8,263 nucleotides of DNA from Bacteroidales bacterium (GTDB lineage Bacteria; Bacteroidota; Bacteroidia; Bacteroidales; FEN-979): contig JAFGNY010000080.1 in the NCBI GenBank assembly GCA_016926765.1, positions 1-8,263 on the forward strand. The letters run 5' to 3'. This document shows positions 1 to 6,372 of this stretch, one piece after another; positions within the stretch are counted from its first letter, which is position 1, and each line of letters opens with the position of its first letter. A program made the translations under genes and the position numbers. The notes beneath the pieces are model-generated. The model did not search any database. It was given only the letters and a program-made list of their open reading frames with translations, and was not told the DNA's origin.

Positions 1-1664
1 ATCTTACCATCCGCTCCTTCACACGGGAAGAGACTACCTTCCTGAAAGGAGTTGCGATTCTTCTTATCGCACTGCATAACTATTACCGCTGGATCCTTCC
101 AATCACGGGAGAGAATGAGTTCTGGTTCAGCCCTCTGGCGATAAATAAAAGCTGGATCATCCTGAGGAGCAACCCCCTGGAGTTTTTTCATGTCTTTTTC
201 AACTTTCTGGGGCATTATGGCGTCCAGGCCTTTATTGTGGTCAGCGCTTACGGGCTCACCCTCTCTTACCAAAAAGCTCGTCCGGCTTACGGGAAGTTCG
301 TGTTGCACCGTTTCAACAAGCTCTATCCTTCCCTGATCCTGGCCGGTATTTGCTTTATCATTTTTACGCTGTTTACCACGGGGAATCTCATCGGGATGAA
401 TTCCCTGAAGGACCTGGGTATCCAGTTTACCCTGTTTGCCAACCTGGTCCCCGGGAAGGCGATGGTCATCACCGGTCCATGGTGGTTTTACTCTTTCATC
501 TTCCAGTTTTACCTGGTATTTCCCCTGATGCTATGGATTCACCGGAAAGCAGGTTGGATGGGACTGGTGGGTATGGTCATTGCCGGTTATCTCTTCACCA
601 TTCTCCTGTACCGGCCCATGAATCAGGTCGATCTGAATCCTTATATGACCTTTATGGGCCATTTGCCCGAACTTTGTCTCGGAATCTTTCTTGCCTCACG
701 CGATAAGATCAAACTTCCCTGGTGGCTCTTTGTGCTGGCGCTGATGGTCTTCATTGGTGGGAATATCTACCAGTGGCTCTGGCCCTTTGCCAACCTGGCG
801 GTAGCTCTCCTCCTGGTGGTGGCGATCCAGGGAATGATCAGGATCAAGGCACGGATCAAAGGATTTTATACCCTCGTCTCTTCCGTGGGGGTGATCTCGA
901 TGTATCTCTTTGCCGTTCACGGGATCCTGCGTTTCCCTTTTCTTGGGCTGGCCAATGCTCTGGGAAACTCGGCTACCTCCCTGCTGATCGGGATCCTTTT
1001 TGTGGTGGTTGCCTGCGGGGTAGCCCTGCTTCTAATGCATACCGAGTCGGCTGCACGGAAATGGGTTATAGTAAAAGGGGATCAAAAGCGGACTGCACTC
1101 CGGCTGCTGGTGCTGGTTTTCCTGGTTGTTGGCGGGTTTGCCCTCCTCTTTGTCAGGGAGTACCGCAGGCAGGCCGACGCAGTGCAACGGAAAGAGGTAG
1201 TAGCTTTTCAAGGAATTCGGGATTTCGAGGCTCCGATACCCGGTCGATGGGATTTGCTGACGGATTCCCTCGCGATGTCGGGTGAGAGAAGCCTGATACT
1301 GGATAACAACCGGGCCTTTTCTGCCGGTTTTATGGTCTACTTCGACTCGATTGACCTGACCGGTATCTTTGAACTGGAGATTACCTCCTGGCTCTATACC
1401 ACTGATCCGGCAACCAGCCTGCACCTGGTGATGGAGATCTGGGACAAACCCAGCGGGATCCAGGTGGAGTGGCAGTCGGAATACATCCGGCCAAATACCT
1501 ACCAAACGGATGAATGGTTCCAGAAGAGATTCGTCTATCAAATTCCTGCCGAATTCCGCCGGTCAAATTATTATGTCAGGGTTTATGCCTGGAAGCCTTC
1601 CCAGGGGACATGGTACCTGGATGATCTCACCCTTCGGATCAAAGCAAAGAGGGAATCCCCCTGA
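1..1664 (+). CDS. Membrane acyltransferase (acyltransferase-3 family) with C-terminal extracytoplasmic domain, 5'-partial
   Basis: The reading frame is open from base 3, so the gene starts outside the window; 553 residues are visible. The first of them (LTIRSFTREETTFLKG, then a hydrophobic helix ending ALHNYYRW) resemble the N-terminus of acyltransferase-3 proteins, with the conserved His at visible residue 25, so probably only a few codons are missing. A second family-like stretch, GHYGVQAFIVVSAYG, lies at about residues 70-84. Many hydrophobic helices follow to about residue 345. The family transfers acyl groups to sugars of surface polysaccharides or lipids at the inner membrane. A last helix at about 365-384, followed by REYRRQ, leads to a soluble region of about 145 residues (about 403-548) rich in alternating beta-like segments, Trp and Tyr. 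It ends in a WYLDDLTLRI pattern typical of jelly-roll or carbohydrate-binding modules. The acceptor cannot be read from the sequence. It is convergent with the regulator and probably unrelated to the sulfur genes. Confidence 0.85.
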   Translation, partial: LTIRSFTREETTFLKGVAILLIALHNYYRWILPITGENEFWFSPLAINKSWIILRSNPLEFFHVFFNFLGHYGVQAFIVVSAYGLTLSYQKARPAYGKFVLHRFNKLYPSLILAGICFIIFTLFTTGNLIGMNSLKDLGIQFTLFANLVPGKAMVITGPWWFYSFIFQFYLVFPLMLWIHRKAGWMGLVGMVIAGYLFTILLYRPMNQVDLNPYMTFMGHLPELCLGIFLASRDKIKLPWWLFVLALMVFIGGNIYQWLWPFANLAVALLLVVAIQGMIRIKARIKGFYTLVSSVGVISMYLFAVHGILRFPFLGLANALGNSATSLLIGILFVVVACGVALLLMHTESAARKWVIVKGDQKRTALRLLVLVFLVVGGFALLFVREYRRQADAVQRKEVVAFQGIRDFEAPIPGRWDLLTDSLAMSGERSLILDNNRAFSAGFMVYFDSIDLTGIFELEITSWLYTTDPATSLHLVMEIWDKPSGIQVEWQSEYIRPNTYQTDEWFQKRFVYQIPAEFRRSNYYVRVYAWKPSQGTWYLDDLTLRIKAKRESP

Positions 1665-1681
1665 ATCACCTCTGGGGGATT
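1654..1681. terminator. Inverted repeat between convergent genes, probable bidirectional terminator
   Basis: AATCCCCC at 1654-1661 pairs perfectly with GGGGGATT at 1674-1681 around a 12-base loop. The loop begins with the last two bases of the acyltransferase stop region. The repeat lies in the 23-base gap between two convergent genes, which is where a shared terminator is expected. The T-tract after the stem is short on both strands, so strong intrinsic termination is not certain. Confidence 0.55.
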
Positions 1682-1687
1682 TAGGGG

Positions 1688-2389
1688 TCACCCGTTCTTT
1701 GAGATCTGCTGCAGTAGGGGAAGGTTGAGGATTTGAATCTGCCGGTCGTTCAGCGAGATAATCCCCTCTTCATGAAATTTGGTGAGTACACGGGTAGTGC
1801 TCTCCCTCGAAATTCCGATCATCTCAGAGAGCTCATGACGGGTGAAAGGGATTTCAAACTCTTTCGATTCATAGATGATTGTCGAGAAATAGAGGATGGC
1901 ATCGGCAATTCGGCCATAGGTCTTTTTCTGCGACTGCTTCATGAAACGGTTGAAATTGTTAAGGTTATCACAGGCAACAGAAACCAGAATCTCATAACTG
2001 AATGCCCCATTCTGCTTGATTAACTGGTGAAATACCGAGAGATCATAATAACAAATGGTGATATCTTCCAGTGCAGCATAGGAGTACCGATGGATCCTGT
2101 CTCCAAAAAAAGATGAAAGACCAAGGAAGCTAAATTTTTTTATGATCTGAAGTATCTGTTCCTTATCATGATCCCCTTTGATAAATTCTTTAACAAGACC
2201 TGATTTCAGGTAAACGATATGTGAAGTTGGGGCACCCTCATGGATCAGGATATCTCCTTTACGGAAAGAGGCTTCATGCTTGCTTCTGTTGATCAGGTTG
2301 AGTTCTTCCTCTTTCAGGGCTGTCATGGCAGAATGTTTTAACTGGCAGTCGCGGCAAAGAGGGTAATTGATTTCTGTGTCAGGAAGCAT
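1688..2389 (-). CDS. Crp/Fnr-family transcriptional regulator
   Basis: The 233-residue protein has the family's usual length and order. An N-terminal CxxC (Cys12, Cys15) lies in LCRDCQLKHSAM, followed by a cyclic-nucleotide-binding-type beta barrel at about 25-125 containing FRKGDILIHEG. A long dimerisation helix comes next, then a winged helix-turn-helix at about 182-212 with recognition helix ISRESTTRVLTKF. Only two clustered N-terminal cysteines are present, fewer than the four that bind the oxygen-sensing cluster of E. coli Fnr. The ligand is therefore unknown; it could be a redox, NO or sulfur sensor, or cysteine-independent. The frame stays open upstream to an ATG at 2537-2539, with another at 2444-2446. 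The start at 2389 was chosen because it gives the normal length, keeps CxxC near the N-terminus and lies just downstream of a CAACTTTG promoter-like element. It is divergent from the sulfur operon and is the obvious candidate for controlling it. Confidence 0.88.
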   Translation of the reverse strand: MLPDTEINYPLCRDCQLKHSAMTALKEEELNLINRSKHEASFRKGDILIHEGAPTSHIVYLKSGLVKEFIKGDHDKEQILQIIKKFSFLGLSSFFGDRIHRYSYAALEDITICYYDLSVFHQLIKQNGAFSYEILVSVACDNLNNFNRFMKQSQKKTYGRIADAILYFSTIIYESKEFEIPFTRHELSEMIGISRESTTRVLTKFHEEGIISLNDRQIQILNLPLLQQISKNG

Positions 2390-2423
2390 GGAAAATTTCT
2401 GAGCGAAAGATGAATTCTTCGGA

Positions 2424-2431
2424 CAAAGTTG
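2424..2431 (-). promoter_or_regulatory. Possible -7 element for the Crp/Fnr gene
   Basis: On the minus strand this reads CAACTTTG, one base from the Bacteroidota -7 consensus TAnnTTTG. It lies about 35 bases before the chosen start codon at 2389. I see no convincing -33 TTG at the right distance, so the assignment is weak, but it supports the shorter protein start. Confidence 0.35.
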
Positions 2432-2473
2432 CAAAAAAAAATCCATTGCATGTGATTTGTACCTCCCTCTTTG

Positions 2474-2481
2474 TAAATTTG
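2474..2481 (+). promoter_or_regulatory. Probable -7 element for the sulfur operon
   Basis: TAAATTTG matches TAnnTTTG exactly. It lies 30 bases before the ATG at 2512, which would give a leader of roughly 25 bases. A TTG at 2457-2459 is closer than the usual -33 spacing and one at 2446-2448 is farther, so the upstream half is not clear. Its position argues against the upstream in-frame ATG at 2410 as the gene start. Confidence 0.5.
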
Positions 2482-2511
2482 CGGCAGCTGTCCAACCATT
2501 CCCAATACCGC

Positions 2512-3975
2512 ATGCCTGACGAAACCTATTTTCAGCCATTTCGTGACCAAACCATCGGGCGCAATGCCCCCTACCATACCCCCTTCGGCCTTCAGGAACT
2601 TCTGTATGCTGATTGGATAGGAAGCGGACGCCTTTATGCTCCTATTGAAAAGAGGATGCTGGTAGAGATCGGCCCCTTTGTGGCCAACACACATACGGAG
2701 AGCTGTGAGAGCGGAATGCTGATGACACGCGCTTACTTGTATGCCCATGAGCGGATCAAGCAACTGGTCCATGCCGGACCATCGGACGTGATCCTGACAA
2801 CAGGGTTCGGAATGACCGGAGCTATTGTGAAGTTTCAGCGGATCCTCGGGTTGAAAATGTGTGGTTCCATTGCTGCCCCAACCTGCCTCAACGAAGCGGA
2901 TCGACCGGTTGTCTTTATCACGCACATGGAACACCATTCAAACCATACTTCCTGGTATGAGACGATAGCAGATGTGGTGGTAATTGAACCGGGCGACGAC
3001 CTGCTGGTTGACCTCAATCGCCTGGAGGATGTCCTGATCAGGTACAGTCACAGGAAACTGAAGATTGGCTCCTTTACCGCCTGCTCCAACGTAACGGGAA
3101 TCCGAACGCCCGTTCACCAGATGGCAAAGCTGATGCACCATTACGGGGGGATTGTCTTTGTAGACTATGCAGCCTCAGCCCCCTATGATGAGATCAACAT
3201 GCATCCCCAGGGGGAAGAGGAACACCTGGATGCCATCTTCTTCTCACCCCATAAATTTCTGGGAGGCCCTGGATCATCCGGTGTGCTGATATTTAACTCC
3301 AGTCTTTATCACAATGAAGCCCCCGATCAACCGGGAGGAGGCACTGTTGACTGGACCAACCCCTGGGGGGAATATAAATACCTGGATAATATTGAACTCC
3401 GGGAAGATGGAGGCACCCCAGGCTTCCTGCAGGCAATCAAAGCGGCCATGAGCATGGAGCTGAAACAGCAGATGGGCGTATCGCATATGCAACTCCGTGA
3501 ACAGGAACTGGTTAAGTTGGCTTTTACCGAACTGGACAGGATCCCTGATATGCACATCCTGGCTAACCGGATAAGGGATCGGCTGGGCGTGATCTCCTTT
3601 TTTATCCCGGGAATTCATTACAACCTGATTGTCAAATTGCTGAGCGACCGGTTTGGAGTTCAGGTACGCGGCGGATGTGTCTGTGCCGGCACGTATGGCC
3701 ATTACCTGCTGAATGTGAGCTATGAACGGTCGCAGGAGATCACCAGCCTGATCAACAACGGCGATCTTTCACAGAAACCCGGGTGGGTGAGACTCTCGCT
3801 GCATCCTACGATGCTCGACGAAGAGGTACGTTACATTGCCGATGCGCTGAGACAAATTGTGGCCAATCAAACCTCCTGGAAAGAAAGTTATACCTACAAC
3901 AGACATACGAATGAATTCGAACATCAAGCGAAATTCAGCGGTTCAATCGATGTAAAAAACTGGTTTGCACTCTAA
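2512..3975 (+). CDS. Class V aminotransferase-fold PLP enzyme, cysteine desulfurase-like, with CxC at the active-site loop
   Basis: The protein has 487 residues, longer than the roughly 400 of SufS or IscS. The class V fold is clear. The segment THMEHHSNHTSW at 137-148 corresponds to the PLP-stacking His region of SufS. FVDYA at 216-220 supplies the Asp that contacts the PLP ring nitrogen (Asp218). SPHKFLGG at 245-252 contains the Schiff-base Lys248. RGGCVCAGTYGH at 386-397 aligns with the SufS loop RTGHHCA, placing Cys391 at the catalytic position with an extra Cys389 two residues before. This long subgroup (NTHTES near the N-terminus, RGGCxCAG near the C-terminus) is recurrent in bacteria and eukaryotes, but I know of no settled reaction for it. 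Cysteine desulfuration or another C-S bond cleavage is plausible. It is first in the operon, 17 bases before dsrC. ATG 2512 is preferred over ATG 2410 because the extra residues look unlike the family and would precede the promoter-like element. Confidence 0.85.
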   Translation: MPDETYFQPFRDQTIGRNAPYHTPFGLQELLYADWIGSGRLYAPIEKRMLVEIGPFVANTHTESCESGMLMTRAYLYAHERIKQLVHAGPSDVILTTGFGMTGAIVKFQRILGLKMCGSIAAPTCLNEADRPVVFITHMEHHSNHTSWYETIADVVVIEPGDDLLVDLNRLEDVLIRYSHRKLKIGSFTACSNVTGIRTPVHQMAKLMHHYGGIVFVDYAASAPYDEINMHPQGEEEHLDAIFFSPHKFLGGPGSSGVLIFNSSLYHNEAPDQPGGGTVDWTNPWGEYKYLDNIELREDGGTPGFLQAIKAAMSMELKQQMGVSHMQLREQELVKLAFTELDRIPDMHILANRIRDRLGVISFFIPGIHYNLIVKLLSDRFGVQVRGGCVCAGTYGHYLLNVSYERSQEITSLINNGDLSQKPGWVRLSLHPTMLDEEVRYIADALRQIVANQTSWKESYTYNRHTNEFEHQAKFSGSIDVKNWFAL

Positions 3976-3992
3976 TCACAAAATAGATACTT

Positions 3993-4310
3993 ATGCCTAC
4001 AATACAGATTGATGGACGATCCTTTGAAGTAGACGGGGATGGCTTCCTGGCCGATCCCACTATCTGGAATGACGATGTAGCACAACTTTTTGCCAGGTAT
4101 GACGGGATAGAATCAATGAATGAAAAACATTGGGCCATCGTAAGGATTATCCGGAAGAATTTTGAAGAAAAAGGGATGGCCCCAATGATCCGGACTATCT
4201 GCCAGGAGACAGGTGTGAAACTTCGCGAGATTTATGAACTATTCCCTCTCGGTCCAGCCAGGGGAGCCTGCCGGGTTGCCGGACTCCCGAAACCCGATGG
4301 ATGTGTTTGA
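3993..4310 (+). CDS. dsrC: DsrC sulfur-carrier protein with both functional C-terminal cysteines
   Basis: The protein has 105 residues, the normal DsrC/TusE length. The C-terminal arm GPARGACRVAGLPKPDGCV contains Cys93 and the penultimate Cys104, eleven residues apart as in true DsrC. TusE-type proteins that act only in tRNA thiolation usually retain just the penultimate one. In Dsr pathways the two cysteines bind a sulfur atom as a trisulfide that the membrane DsrMK complex reduces or oxidises. An additional Cys70 lies in the helical body. FEVDGDGFL near the start and MNEKHWAIVRIIRKNF at 42-57 are family-typical. An A-rich leader precedes the ATG. The 3' end overlaps the proposed start of the next gene by 14 bases, so translation of the two is probably coupled. 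The family call is firm; the pathway role without DsrAB is inferred. Confidence 0.95.
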   Translation: MPTIQIDGRSFEVDGDGFLADPTIWNDDVAQLFARYDGIESMNEKHWAIVRIIRKNFEEKGMAPMIRTICQETGVKLREIYELFPLGPARGACRVAGLPKPDGCV

Positions 4311-4962
4311 TTCCGCTATGCTGTTGACCTGGTACGAATGGATTGCACCATGTGCACTGGGAGTCTCCCTGGGAGCTTTACTCTTTCATATAACCCGGCT
4401 GATCCGGCTGGGAAAACCAGATGATACGGCCCCGCCTTTGGGGAATGTGGGACCTGCAGTTTTCTACTCGATGACCGGTGCGATGAGTCCGGCTAAAAAA
4501 GAGAGCGCTTACCTTCATCTGCCTACTTATCTTGCCGGGATAATTTATCACCTGGGGACATTCCTATCTTTCCTGCTCTTTTTTTTCCTATTAATCCGGT
4601 TACCTTTCCCGTCGCTCCTTACTCTGCTGCTTTCCGCTTTTCTTCTTGTTTCGGCTGTTTGCGGATTCGGGATCCTGGTGAAACGGGTTGTCAACCTGGA
4701 GCTGCGTTCTCTCTCCAATCCCGACGACTACCTTTCCAACATCCTGGCGACCCTCTTTCAGGCAGCGACAATTTTAACACTGTACTTGCCGGAATGGAGA
4801 GCCTCCTATTTTATCCTGGCATCGATACTTTTTCTCTATATTCCTCTGGGTAAACTAAAGCATGTCATCTATTTTTTTGCCGCCCGGTATCATCTCGGAT
4901 TCTTCTATGGCTGGCGCGGAGTGTGGCCGCCGGGGAAAAAAGAGCGAAAAACGAACTGCTAA
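4297..4962 (+). CDS. dsrM: DsrM/NarI-like membrane cytochrome b subunit
   Basis: The 221-residue protein has about five hydrophobic helices, at roughly 14-36, 76-101, 106-129, 144-164 and 168-196, as in NarI and DsrM. Candidate haem b ligands are His74 and His85 around helix 2 and His189 and His199 in the last helix (GKLKHVIYFFAARYH); His31 lies in helix 1. The tail GFFYGWRGVWPPGKK resembles the cytoplasmic end of small DsrM/HdrE-type cytochromes found next to iron-sulfur partners. In DsrMK this subunit exchanges electrons with menaquinone. ATG 4297 overlaps the dsrC stop region; ATG 4318, seven bases after that stop, is an alternative that removes seven residues. It is followed by the DsrK-like gene 13 bases on. 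The gene symbol rests on family resemblance and context, since NarI-like cytochromes are hard to subdivide. Confidence 0.8.
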   Translation: MDVFDSAMLLTWYEWIAPCALGVSLGALLFHITRLIRLGKPDDTAPPLGNVGPAVFYSMTGAMSPAKKESAYLHLPTYLAGIIYHLGTFLSFLLFFFLLIRLPFPSLLTLLLSAFLLVSAVCGFGILVKRVVNLELRSLSNPDDYLSNILATLFQAATILTLYLPEWRASYFILASILFLYIPLGKLKHVIYFFAARYHLGFFYGWRGVWPPGKKERKTNC

Positions 4963-4981
4963 CTGCAAATGACCAATGACC
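4954..4981 (+). repeat. Degenerate 7-base tandem repeat across the dsrM-dsrK junction
   Basis: Four consecutive heptamers read AACTGCT (4954-4960), AACTGCA (4961-4967), AATGACC (4968-4974) and AATGACC (4975-4981). The first two differ by one base and the last two are identical. The dsrM stop codon TAA spans the boundary of units one and two, and the dsrK ATG lies inside unit four. The array therefore covers the end of one gene, the whole gap and the beginning of the next. Confidence 0.7.
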
Positions 4982-6277
4982 ACTGATTGTCTGACAGTAG
5001 AACAGCTTAAGAAGGGGCTTGAACCCCTGAACGGCCATGGCGACAGCAAACTGCTTACACACCTGAATAGTTGCGTTCATTGTGGGTTATGTGCCGATTC
5101 GTGCCTCTTCTATCTCGCCACCTGTGACCCTCGGCTGACCCCGGCCAGGAAAGTCGACCTGATCTCTTCCGTTTATAAACGGTACCATACCTTTACCGGA
5201 AAATACCTGCCCGTTTTGTCGCACGCCCGGAAGCTTGACAAAGCAACCGCCGATGAAATGGTCGACCTTTTCTATGGCTCCTGCTCCATTTGCGGGCGGT
5301 GTACAATGCATTGCTCGATTGGGGTGGATATTTCCTATCTGGTTTCTGTTGGCCGGAAGATGCTTGCTAACATGGACATGGTGCCTGCTACTTTACAGTC
5401 GACTGTCAATGCGGCAATTGAGACAGGTAATAACATGGCGATCCCTACGGCGGACTACCTGGATACCCTGAAATGGATGGAAGAGGAGATGGCAGATGAG
5501 GTGGGTGACCCCGAAGCTTGCATTCCGGTGGATCAGCCGGGCAAACGGATCTTGTACACGCTCAATCCACGGGAACCTAAGTTTTATCCACTATCTATTG
5601 CCGCCATGGCGAAGATTTTTTATGTTGCCGGAGAGAGCTGGACCTTGTCTACCCGGATGTACGATGTCACCAACTACGCGTTTTTCTCCGGAAACCTGGA
5701 CGAAGCAACCCTTATCGCAGACCGGTTGTGGAAAGAGATGGAGCACCTTGATGCCGAAAGTCTGGTACTGGGGGAGTGCGGACACGGTACCCGGGCTTTC
5801 CGATGGGAGTCGCCAAACTACATGGAACGGGGCTTCCCCTTTCCGGTAATGAGCTCGGTTGAATGTATTGCCAACTATATCCGGGAGGGCAGGATCCGCC
5901 TCGATCCGGAGAAGATTACGGTAAAAGTCACGATGCACGATCCGTGCAACCTGGTACGCAGCGGAGGGATCATCCGGGAACAACGATTTATCTTGAAACA
6001 ATTCGTTAAAAACTTTGTGGAGATGAGTCCGGGAGGAACCGACAACCATTGTTGCGGAGGAGGTGGTGGCCTCCTCTCCATGAGTGAGTATAATGATCGA
6101 CGGATAAAAGCCGGAGGGATCAAAGCCGAACAGATTCGGCAAACCGGGGCAGAGATCGTTGTTACCCCCTGCCATAACTGTGTGGACCAGCTCATCCAAA
6201 TCAATGCATATTACAAGCTGGGAGTGAAGATCATGACCATGGCAGAGATCGTGGCGGAAGCGATTGTTGTGAAGTAA
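4976..6277 (+). CDS. dsrK: DsrK/HdrD-like iron-sulfur catalytic subunit
   Basis: The protein has 433 residues. Two ferredoxin-type [4Fe-4S] motifs of the form CxxCxxCxxxC are complete: Cys33, 36, 39, 43 and Cys103, 106, 109, 113. The C-terminal half contains CX34CCX38CXXC (Cys324, Cys359-Cys360, Cys399, Cys402; HDPC, HCCGGGGG and TPCHNC). This is the CCG-domain motif that in HdrB/HdrD and DsrK binds the non-cubane [4Fe-4S] cluster that cleaves disulfides. Cys268 in GECGHGTRA marks the more degenerate first CCG half, as expected for DsrK. The predicted role is electron transfer between the DsrM haems and the DsrC disulfide or trisulfide on the cytoplasmic face. An earlier ATG at 4969 runs into a stop after five codons, so ATG 4976 is the start. 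Glycolate-oxidase or other HdrD-like proteins share the architecture, but adjacency to DsrC and a NarI-like subunit favours DsrK. Confidence 0.9.
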   Translation: MTTDCLTVEQLKKGLEPLNGHGDSKLLTHLNSCVHCGLCADSCLFYLATCDPRLTPARKVDLISSVYKRYHTFTGKYLPVLSHARKLDKATADEMVDLFYGSCSICGRCTMHCSIGVDISYLVSVGRKMLANMDMVPATLQSTVNAAIETGNNMAIPTADYLDTLKWMEEEMADEVGDPEACIPVDQPGKRILYTLNPREPKFYPLSIAAMAKIFYVAGESWTLSTRMYDVTNYAFFSGNLDEATLIADRLWKEMEHLDAESLVLGECGHGTRAFRWESPNYMERGFPFPVMSSVECIANYIREGRIRLDPEKITVKVTMHDPCNLVRSGGIIREQRFILKQFVKNFVEMSPGGTDNHCCGGGGGLLSMSEYNDRRIKAGGIKAEQIRQTGAEIVVTPCHNCVDQLIQINAYYKLGVKIMTMAEIVAEAIVVK

Positions 6278-6299
6278 CGAAGTTGAAGTGAATAGCGTG

Positions 6300-6315
6300 A
6301 GTAACGTAAATTACT
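6300..6315. other. Short inverted repeat in the dsrK-desulfurase gap
   Basis: AGTAA at 6300-6304 faces TTACT at 6311-6315 with a six-base spacer. The stem is only five bases and A+T-rich, so it could arise by chance. It lies in the 95-base gap, which otherwise holds only the tandem repeats listed separately. No TAnnTTTG element is visible in the gap, so the downstream gene is probably part of the same transcript. Confidence 0.25.
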
Positions 6316-6319
6316 GTCT

Positions 6320-6340
6320 GGCATCCGGCATCCGGCATCT
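6320..6340 (+). repeat. Three-unit 7-base tandem repeat (GGCATCC)
   Basis: GGCATCC occurs at 6320-6326 and 6327-6333, then GGCATCT at 6334-6340. The array is noncoding and lies in the gap after dsrK. The 7-base period matches the other two arrays in this operon, but the unit differs. Confidence 0.75.
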
Positions 6341-6345
6341 ATGAA

Positions 6346-6372
6346 AACTGACAACCGACAACCTGCAATCAT
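6346..6372 (+). repeat. Degenerate 7-base tandem repeat abutting the desulfurase start codon
   Basis: Successive units read AACTGAC (6346-6352), AACCGAC (6353-6359), AACCTGC (6360-6366) and a truncated AATCAT (6367-6372), ending exactly at the ATG at 6373. The units share AAC/AAT starts with the array before dsrK. Confidence 0.6.

Noticed and set aside
722..1285. 187-codon open frame on the + strand inside the acyltransferase
   Set aside because: It is rich in Gly, Pro, Cys and Arg with no recognisable motif and lies wholly within the clear acyltransferase frame.
2410..2511. N-terminal extension of the class V enzyme from the ATG at 2410
   Set aside because: It would place the start before the TAAATTTG element and overlap the regulator's leader; the extra 34 residues look like translated noncoding sequence.
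2390..2539. N-terminal extension of the Crp/Fnr protein by 50 residues
   Set aside because: The extra residues do not resemble the family, would make the protein unusually long, and would overlap the start of the divergent operon gene and its promoter-like element.
3274..3702. 142-codon open frame on the - strand opposite the class V enzyme
   Set aside because: It is antisense to the PLP-binding and active-site regions of a well-supported gene and has no motif.
3993..4310. TusE (tRNA thiolation only) as the name for the small carrier
   Set aside because: Both C-terminal cysteines with the eleven-residue spacing and the adjacent DsrMK-like genes fit DsrC better.
5591..6199. 202-codon open frame on the - strand opposite dsrK
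   Set aside because: It is antisense to a gene with fully conserved Fe-S motifs and shows no family features of its own.
4976..6277. Glycolate oxidase iron-sulfur subunit or succinate dehydrogenase-type subunit
   Set aside because: No flavoprotein partner is adjacent, and the DsrC and NarI-like neighbours plus one degenerate CCG half point to DsrK.
6278..6372. CRISPR-like array
   Set aside because: The repeats are 7-base units directly in tandem without spacers and no cas gene is present.
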